From contig JAIRVA010000232.1 in assembly GCA_031254155.1 (NCBI GenBank), positions 1 to 6,650 of the forward strand: a stretch of DNA of 6,650 bases. Reading direction: 5' to 3'. Made by a program: the position numbers and the translations under genes. Every line of letters starts with the position of its first letter. Positions within the stretch are counted from its first letter, which is position 1. Shown piece by piece: positions 1-4,067 of the stretch. The DNA comes from Propionibacteriaceae bacterium. GTDB taxonomy: Bacteria > Actinomycetota > Actinomycetes > Propionibacteriales > Propionibacteriaceae. The notes below the pieces were generated by a model. The model did not search any database. It had not been told where the DNA came from and worked only from the letters and a program-made list of their open reading frames with translations.

Positions 1-2
1 GA

Positions 3-341
3 ATGCCCATGGCTTCACGATATTCTGTTGCCGTGCGAAATGTCGATCCCGACGTGGCCGGCGCGGTGCGGCTGGCCGCCCGCGAACTCGCCCGGCGGCG
101 GCCCGGCCGGGCGGTCGAGTTGCGCGTACCCCCCGTCACCGCCGTCCAACTGGGCGCCGCCACCGGTGGGGCGACCCATCGGCGCGGCACGCCCCCGGCG
201 GTCGTCGAGATGGACGCCGACACCTTCCTGGCCCTGGTGAATGGTCTTTTGACCTGGGCAGACGCCATCGCCACCTACCGGGTGGCGGCCTCCGGCGCCC
301 ACGCGGACCTCGGCGACCTGTTCCCCCTCACAGCACCATGA
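3..341 (+). CDS. SCP-like (bacterial sterol carrier protein ortholog) family protein, possibly 5'-partial
   Basis: Small soluble protein of 112 residues from the ATG at 3, or 110 from the ATG at 9. It resembles the actinobacterial SCP-like family often annotated 'sterol carrier family protein', with members such as the small protein encoded beside purF in mycobacteria. The signature is a helix 'VRLAARELARRRPG', a strand 'VELRVPPVTAVQL', then 'HRRGTPPAVVEMDADTFLAL' and 'LTWADAI'. Family members usually read RGTPPNVVE-x-D-x-x-x-W/F-L-A-L, so the core is intact. No signal peptide or membrane segment is seen. No ligand or reaction is established for the family; lipid binding is only suggested by the name. 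The reading frame is open to the window edge, so the true start could lie upstream, and family members are often somewhat longer at the N-terminus. The 3' end overlaps that of glnA2 by 14 bp. Confidence 0.75.
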   Translation: MPMASRYSVAVRNVDPDVAGAVRLAARELARRRPGRAVELRVPPVTAVQLGAATGGATHRRGTPPAVVEMDADTFLALVNGLLTWADAIATYRVAASGAHADLGDLFPLTAP

Positions 342-1665
342 GCAGCTTCCGCAGCTCCCACGGTGTCACCTGGCGGCGGTACTCCTCGAACTCGGCCCGC
401 TTGTTCTTCAGGAAGTAGTCGAAGACGTGCTCGCCGAGCGTGTCGGCGACGAACTCCGAGCGTTCCATGACGCCCAGCGCTTCGTCGAGGCTCCGCGGCA
501 GCGGCAGGATCCCCATGGCCTGGCGCTCGCGGTCGGTCAGGCTCCAGACGTCGTCCTCGGCCCCCGGCGGCAACTCCAGCCCCTTGTCGATCCCGTCAAG
601 TCCGGCGCCCAGGACGAGCGCGTACGCCAGGTAGGGGTTGGCGGCGGTGTCGATCGACCGCAGCTCCACCCGGACGGAGGTGCCCTTGTGCGGCTTGTAC
701 CCCGGCACGCGGACGAGCGCCGACCGGTTGTTCCGCCCCCAGCAGATGTACGCGGGGGCCTCCGCGCCCCAGGCGAGCCGGGAGTACGAGTTGACCCACT
801 GGTTGGTGACCGCGGTGATCTCGGCGGCGTGGGCGAGGAGGCCCGCGACGAATTGCCGCCCGGTCACCGACAGGTGAAACTCGTCGGAGGCGTCATAAAA
901 GGCGTTGAGGTCGCCGTCGAAGAGCGACATGTGGGTGTGCATCGCCGACCCCGGCGCGTCGGCCAGAGGCCGCGGCATGAACGAGGCGTGGAGACCGAGG
1001 GAGGCCGCCACCTCCCGGATGACCACCCGGAACGTCATGATGTTGTCCGCGGTCGACAGCGCGTCGGCGTACCGCAGATCGATCTCGTGCTGGCCCGGCC
1101 CGGCCTCGTGGTGGGAGAACTCGACCGAGATCCCCATCTGCTCGAGCATCGTGATGGCCTGCCGGCGGAAGCGAGAACCCTCGTCCAGGCTGGTGTGGTC
1201 GAAGTACCCGGCGTTGTCCAGCGGGACGGGCGGGCGGGCGGGGTCGACCGGTGACGCGAACAGGAAGAACTCGATCTCGGGGTGGGTGTAGAAGGTGAAA
1301 CCGCGGGCGGTGGCCTTCTTGAGGGCCCGCTTGAGCACGTACCGCGGGTCGGCGTAGGACGGCGAACCGTCGGGCAGCGTGATGTCGCAGAACATGCGGG
1401 CCGTCGGTTTCGCCTGGTCCCGCCAGGGCAGTGTCTGGAAGGTCGTGGGGTCGGGGTGCGCGATCATGTCCGACTCGTACACCCGCGCGAAGCCCTCGAT
1501 CGCCGAGCCGTCGAAGCCGATCCCTTCCTCAAAGGCCCCCTCTAGTTCCGCCGGGGAAATCGCCACTGATTTCAGAAAACCTAGGACGTCGGTGAACCAC
1601 AGGCGGACGAAGCGGACATCCCGCTCTTCCATTGCCCGCAAGACGAACTCTGTCTGCTTATCCAT
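328..1665 (-). CDS. glnA2: Type I glutamine synthetase, GlnA2-like
   Basis: Cytosolic ligase of 445 residues, full length for the family, joining ammonia (or an amine) to glutamate using ATP. I chose the ATG at 1665 because the protein then begins 'MDKQTEFVLRAMEERDVRFV', matching the conserved N-terminus of mycobacterial GlnA2. An upstream start at 1713 would add 16 unrelated residues. Visible motifs: beta-grasp FDGSAIEGF (51-59); metal ligands E130 and E132 in HPEIEFFLF; E187 and E194 in the HHEAGPGQHEID segment; H243 in GSAMHTHMSL; flap glutamate E302 in GAEAP; NRSALVRVP (313-321); and E334/R336 in RVELRS. The position aligned with the adenylylated tyrosine of GlnA1 (NLYxLPP) is Leu363 (GLELPP), so GlnE control is unlikely. 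Some actinobacterial GlnA paralogs are gamma-glutamylpolyamine synthetases, so the amine substrate is not settled. It is transcribed divergently from map. Confidence 0.95.
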   Translation of the reverse strand: MDKQTEFVLRAMEERDVRFVRLWFTDVLGFLKSVAISPAELEGAFEEGIGFDGSAIEGFARVYESDMIAHPDPTTFQTLPWRDQAKPTARMFCDITLPDGSPSYADPRYVLKRALKKATARGFTFYTHPEIEFFLFASPVDPARPPVPLDNAGYFDHTSLDEGSRFRRQAITMLEQMGISVEFSHHEAGPGQHEIDLRYADALSTADNIMTFRVVIREVAASLGLHASFMPRPLADAPGSAMHTHMSLFDGDLNAFYDASDEFHLSVTGRQFVAGLLAHAAEITAVTNQWVNSYSRLAWGAEAPAYICWGRNNRSALVRVPGYKPHKGTSVRVELRSIDTAANPYLAYALVLGAGLDGIDKGLELPPGAEDDVWSLTDRERQAMGILPLPRSLDEALGVMERSEFVADTLGEHVFDYFLKNKRAEFEEYRRQVTPWELRKLLMVL

Positions 1666-1707
1666 GCCACCATTGTGCTGAGAAGGTGTTACGGGTTGAT
1701 GACGGCG

Positions 1708-1718
1708 TACCATGGATA
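1708..1718. promoter_or_regulatory. Candidate overlapping divergent -10 elements in the glnA2-map gap
   Basis: The 56-bp gap between the glnA2 start (1665) and the map GTG (1722) must hold promoters for both directions. TACCAT at 1708-1713 on the + strand fits the TANNNT -10 pattern and lies 8 bp before the map GTG, which would suit a leaderless or nearly leaderless mRNA. On the opposite strand TATCCA reads from 1718 down to 1713 and would leave a leader of roughly 40 bases for glnA2. No convincing -35 is seen for either. This is weak pattern evidence only. Confidence 0.25.
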
Positions 1719-1721
1719 CCC

Positions 1722-2570
1722 GTGAGCCGAATCAAACCGTATCCCCAGTCTCCCCGTCGCCTCGTCCCCGCCGCGATCCCGCGCCCCGAGTACGTGGACC
1801 GGCCGGTGCCCCGGCCGTACCGCGGCTCCGACGTCCAGACCCCGGAGACCATCGCCACCATGCGCGAAACCGGCCGCATCGCCCACCTGGCCATCCTGGA
1901 GGGCGCGAAACACATCGCACCGGGGGTGACCACGGACGCCATCGACGCGGTCATCCACGAGTTCATCTGCGACCACGGCGGCTACCCGTCCTCGCTCGGC
2001 TACCGCGGTTTTCCCAAGGCCTGTTGTACGTCGGTCAACGAGGTCATCTGCCACGGCATCCCCGACCTCCGCCCGCTGGAGGACGGCGACCTGGTCAAGA
2101 TCGACGTGACGGTGTTCAAGGACGGCGTCCACGGGGACAACTGCATGACCTTCGGCTGCGGCACGCTCGACCAGGCGTCGGCCGATCTCATGACCCGGAC
2201 CAAGGAGGCCATGGACCGCGGCATCAAGGCCGTCAAACCGGGCCGGCAGTTGAACGTCATCGGCCGGGTGATCGAGGCGTACGCCCGGCGCTTCGGCTAC
2301 GGCGTGGTCCGCGACTACACCGGTCACGGGGTCAACTCGGCCTTCCACTCGGGGCTCGTCGTCCTGCACTACGACCAGCCGGGCGTCACGACCATCATCG
2401 AGGAAGGCATGACCTTCACCATCGAACCCATGCTGACCCTCGGCGACTACCACTCCCACGTCTGGGACGACGACTGGACCGTCGTCACCAACGACGGCTC
2501 CCGCTGCGCCCAGTGGGAGCAAACGCTCGTCGTGACCCGCGACGGTACGGAGATCCTCACCGCCCCGTAG
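1722..2570 (+). CDS. map: Type I methionine aminopeptidase (type Ic-like, with N-terminal extension)
   Basis: Metalloprotease that removes the initiator methionine from nascent proteins in the cytosol. From the GTG at 1722 it has 282 residues. An ATG at 1632 is open in frame, but it lies inside glnA2 on the opposite strand and would add 30 unconserved residues. All five metal ligands are present: D128 (KIDVTVF), D139 (VHGDN), H202 (TGHGV), E235 (FTIEPM) and E266 (QWEQTL), each offset by 31 from the E. coli enzyme. The active-site histidines H111 (ICHGIP) and H209 (FHSG) are also kept. The N-terminal extension 'YPQSPRRLVPAAIPRPEYV' is proline-rich with PxxP-like spacing, as in Mycobacterium tuberculosis MAP1c, where it is proposed to contact the ribosome. 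No clear Shine-Dalgarno sequence precedes the GTG, which suits a leaderless transcript. It ends 20 bp before the convergent defence locus. Confidence 0.95.
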   Translation: MSRIKPYPQSPRRLVPAAIPRPEYVDRPVPRPYRGSDVQTPETIATMRETGRIAHLAILEGAKHIAPGVTTDAIDAVIHEFICDHGGYPSSLGYRGFPKACCTSVNEVICHGIPDLRPLEDGDLVKIDVTVFKDGVHGDNCMTFGCGTLDQASADLMTRTKEAMDRGIKAVKPGRQLNVIGRVIEAYARRFGYGVVRDYTGHGVNSAFHSGLVVLHYDQPGVTTIIEEGMTFTIEPMLTLGDYHSHVWDDDWTVVTNDGSRCAQWEQTLVVTRDGTEILTAP

Positions 2571-2590
2571 GTGTCGGCCACATCAAGCGA

Positions 2591-3487
2591 TCACTCCTTA
2601 CCTTCTGTCGTCAACCCGCGACCCGAGGCAAGCGTTGCGAGCAAAGCACGACCAGCATCAGTGATCATGTACCGCTGAGTCCGCGCTTTCGGGCTGTTGG
2701 GCTCAGTCATCGCGACTAGCCCGGCGTTGATCAACGGCAGCAAGTTACGTACGTGGGCACGATAGTCGTTGTGAACACCAATACCATCGAACACCTCTGA
2801 CCGGCTCAACGCTCCTTCAGACACAGCCGCCAAGATCGCCTGCCCATGACCCCCAAGCACCTCTGTGCTTACTTGGTGCTTTTCATGGTGCTTCTCTTGG
2901 TGCTTCTCTGGGTCGTGGTTCTCGACGTGCACAGTAATCTTGAGTCGCTCATGGCCTTCTTCGACCTCCATCGGCGGTAAGCCAGCGGCGGCCAGGGCCA
3001 TCATGGCCTTCGGCAGTCCCGTTCCCCACTGCTCGATCAGACCAAGTTCACTGAACACGCGCGCCAACACCGGATTACGAATGACCGACACGCCGGCCAA
3101 TACCCGCTCAACCGTCAAACCAGGCAACAACCCGCCAGGGCTTTCGATCACGATCGACGTGTCATGGAACGCGACCTTGATCGGCGTACCATGGTCGGCG
3201 TAAGAGGAATGCACCAGTGCGTTGACAATCAACTCTCGCAACGGCGCGATTGGGATTGAGTAGACGTCGGCACGGCGGACCTCACCAAATTCCGCGCGCA
3301 AGAACGCATTGCGCTTCAAGAAGTCCATCACCTTGTCGACCGCGTCCGGTAACGGTCCCGTGATCCGGGCCTGGTCGGTGATCTGCCGCATTGAGTCGCC
3401 CCTGAACCGGGCGCACTGCACCCACGCGTGGGGTAAAAACGTCTCAGGGTACTGGCACCCCACCAAGACGCCACCATGTGTCGGCAC
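2591..3487 (-). CDS. HATPase_c_4 and winged-helix C-terminal half of the split AlbA_2-family gene
   Basis: From the GTG at 3487 this reads 298 residues; the frame is open further upstream into the AlbA_2 half. GHKL-like ATP-binding features of HATPase_c_4 are visible: 'LRELIVNALVHSSY' (83-96, N-box-like E85 and N89), 'ESPGGLLPGLT' (115-125), 'RNPVLARVF' (137-145) and 'EQWGTGLPKAM' (152-162). A charged linker PEKHQEKHHEKHQ (193-205) follows, then a winged-helix domain with 'LSRSEVFDGIGVHNDYRAHV' (227-246) as the likely helix-turn-helix and 'LLPLINAGLVAM' leading into the wing. If translated on its own it would need reinitiation at the GTG 16 bp after the stop of the first half; only a weak AGG lies about 8 bp before it. 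It could bind nucleotide and DNA without the AlbA_2 domain, but an inactive fragment is equally possible. It ends tail to tail with map. Confidence 0.7.
   Translation of the reverse strand: MPTHGGVLVGCQYPETFLPHAWVQCARFRGDSMRQITDQARITGPLPDAVDKVMDFLKRNAFLRAEFGEVRRADVYSIPIAPLRELIVNALVHSSYADHGTPIKVAFHDTSIVIESPGGLLPGLTVERVLAGVSVIRNPVLARVFSELGLIEQWGTGLPKAMMALAAAGLPPMEVEEGHERLKITVHVENHDPEKHQEKHHEKHQVSTEVLGGHGQAILAAVSEGALSRSEVFDGIGVHNDYRAHVRNLLPLINAGLVAMTEPNSPKARTQRYMITDAGRALLATLASGRGLTTEGKE
2873..2908 (-). repeat. Three 12-bp tandem repeats coding an EKH(Q/H) linker
   Basis: On the + strand the units are TTGGTGCTTTTC, ATGGTGCTTCTC and TTGGTGCTTCTC, in perfect 12-bp register. On the coding strand each codes four residues (EKHQ, EKHH, EKHQ). 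They sit between the HATPase_c_4 domain and the winged helix. Other members of this protein family, as I recall them, carry four-residue repeats in the same place (for example EKT-type tracts), so copy number probably varies. Because the unit is a multiple of three, gain or loss would keep the frame. Confidence 0.85.
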
Positions 3488-3503
3488 ACGTTGAGCCTGT
3501 TCT

Positions 3504-4067
3504 TCAACGACGAGCCCCCAAAGTGAACAACGCCCGCTCGTCTATGTCACGATGCAGCACCTTCGACAGGTACGCGGTGTCAAGATCGGACAGCTTAGCC
3601 CGCCCCGCCACCATCTCGTCAAACGACTCGCCACGGGCGTCCCGGCGCAACTCGGCGACCATTCCAGCGCTGGCTCGTCGGTTACTCGCCCCGATCCGGA
3701 TGTAGGTCCCCCGATGCGGGCCGACCCGAGCCAGATAATAGGGACGTTGCTGCCCCAGCCACACCTTCGCCACCAACACCGTCCGATCCGCCATTGGCAC
3801 AAGCTCGATAGTCGGGACCAGTTGCGGCCTGACCGAGTCAGAAATCAGGTTCGCCAACCGCTCCTGCTCCGCAAGAGGATCGGTTACTCCCACTACCTCG
3901 CCGTCGTCAGCCACACCGATCACTACTTCGCCACCCGCAGAGTTCGCGAACGCGACCACCGCCTGTAATACTCGGTCAGGACTAGACAGGTCGCGTTTGT
4001 ACTCCAGAATCTTCGACTCGGGCGAAATCACCCGGCCCGCCTCGTCCACTCGTCTATCAACCATCAT
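3504..4067 (-). CDS. AlbA_2 / Schlafen-like domain protein, N-terminal half of the split gene
   Basis: 187 residues from the ATG at 4067; the ATG at 4064 sits 6 bp after the GGAGG ribosome site and is as likely. It holds a whole AlbA_2 (formerly AAA_4, Schlafen) domain: 'ESKILEYKRDL' (17-27), 'VAFANSAGGEVVIGVADDG' (38-56), 'RPYYLARVG...GTYIRIGASNR' (108-130) and 'ELRRDARGESFDEM' (139-152). E17, E22 and D54 have the spacing of the E/E/D catalytic residues of Schlafen RNases, so RNA cleavage is possible though unproved; bacterial members are usually called DNA-binding or regulators. The last residues, ARR, follow the frameshift at 3515-3519 and are not conserved. The start overlaps the end of hsdR by 11 bp, so translation is coupled to the restriction subunit. 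The truncation falls after the domain, so this half could fold alone. Confidence 0.75.
   Translation of the reverse strand: MMVDRRVDEAGRVISPESKILEYKRDLSSPDRVLQAVVAFANSAGGEVVIGVADDGEVVGVTDPLAEQERLANLISDSVRPQLVPTIELVPMADRTVLVAKVWLGQQRPYYLARVGPHRGTYIRIGASNRRASAGMVAELRRDARGESFDEMVAGRAKLSDLDTAYLSKVLHRDIDERALFTLGARR
3515..3519 (-). other. Frameshift point in a GGGGG run
   Basis: On the coding strand the run reads TTTGGGGGCTC. With five G the first half stops at TGA (3504-3506). With four G the frame continues as FTLG-LVVEEQAQR into the downstream domain. Both GGG and the GGG one base further along pair with the same glycine tRNA, so a +1 ribosomal slip would be mechanically possible. A mutation or base-calling error is the simpler explanation. 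Confidence 0.75.

Larger units (their letters stand above)
2591..4067 (-). pseudogene. AlbA_2 (Schlafen-like) / HATPase_c_4 / winged-helix protein gene, split by a one-base frameshift
   Basis: This is the gene as it would read without the frameshift. Dropping one G from the GGGGG run at 3515-3519 turns the early stop 'FTLGARR-stop' into 'FTLGLVVEEQAQRVPTHGG', which runs directly into the second reading frame and gives about 491 residues. That length and domain order fit the COG2865-type family: AlbA_2 (about 18-135), a helical connector (about 136-200), HATPase_c_4 (about 270-375), a charged repeat linker (about 387-398) and a C-terminal winged helix (about 406-480). Family members are usually annotated as ATP-binding proteins or putative transcriptional regulators and are common near restriction-modification genes. 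Whether this is a true pseudogene, a sequencing error in a homopolymer, a recoding site or a functional gene split cannot be decided here, so the two parts are also listed separately. Confidence 0.7.

Noticed and set aside
427..1254. Long + strand open frame (275 codons) opposite glnA2
   Set aside because: It lies wholly antisense to a clearly conserved glutamine synthetase. Its translation is Arg/Val/Gly-rich with no recognisable domain, as expected of a high-GC shadow frame.
1666..1713. Upstream start of glnA2 at 1713
   Set aside because: It adds 16 residues with no counterpart in GlnA2 proteins, whereas the ATG at 1665 gives the conserved MDxQxEFVLR N-terminus.
2571..2590. Bidirectional terminator between map and the defence locus
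   Set aside because: The 20-bp gap has no inverted repeat able to form a stable hairpin and no T-run.
1689..2719. Long open frames in other registers over map (277 codons on -, 335 codons on +)
   Set aside because: map has all five metal ligands and correct length. The alternative frames give Arg/Pro- or Val/Asp-rich low-complexity translations.
2873..2908. Possible CRISPR-like repeat cluster
   Set aside because: The repeats are 12 bp, directly abutting without spacers, and in frame within a coding sequence, so they are a coding tandem repeat.
2865..3203. 112-codon + strand frame starting MLTWCFSWCFSWCFSG, which looks like a small Trp/Cys repeat peptide
   Set aside because: The repeated WCFS is only the antisense reading of the EKH(Q/H) repeats. 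The rest has no domain, and the - strand frame is clearly the conserved one.
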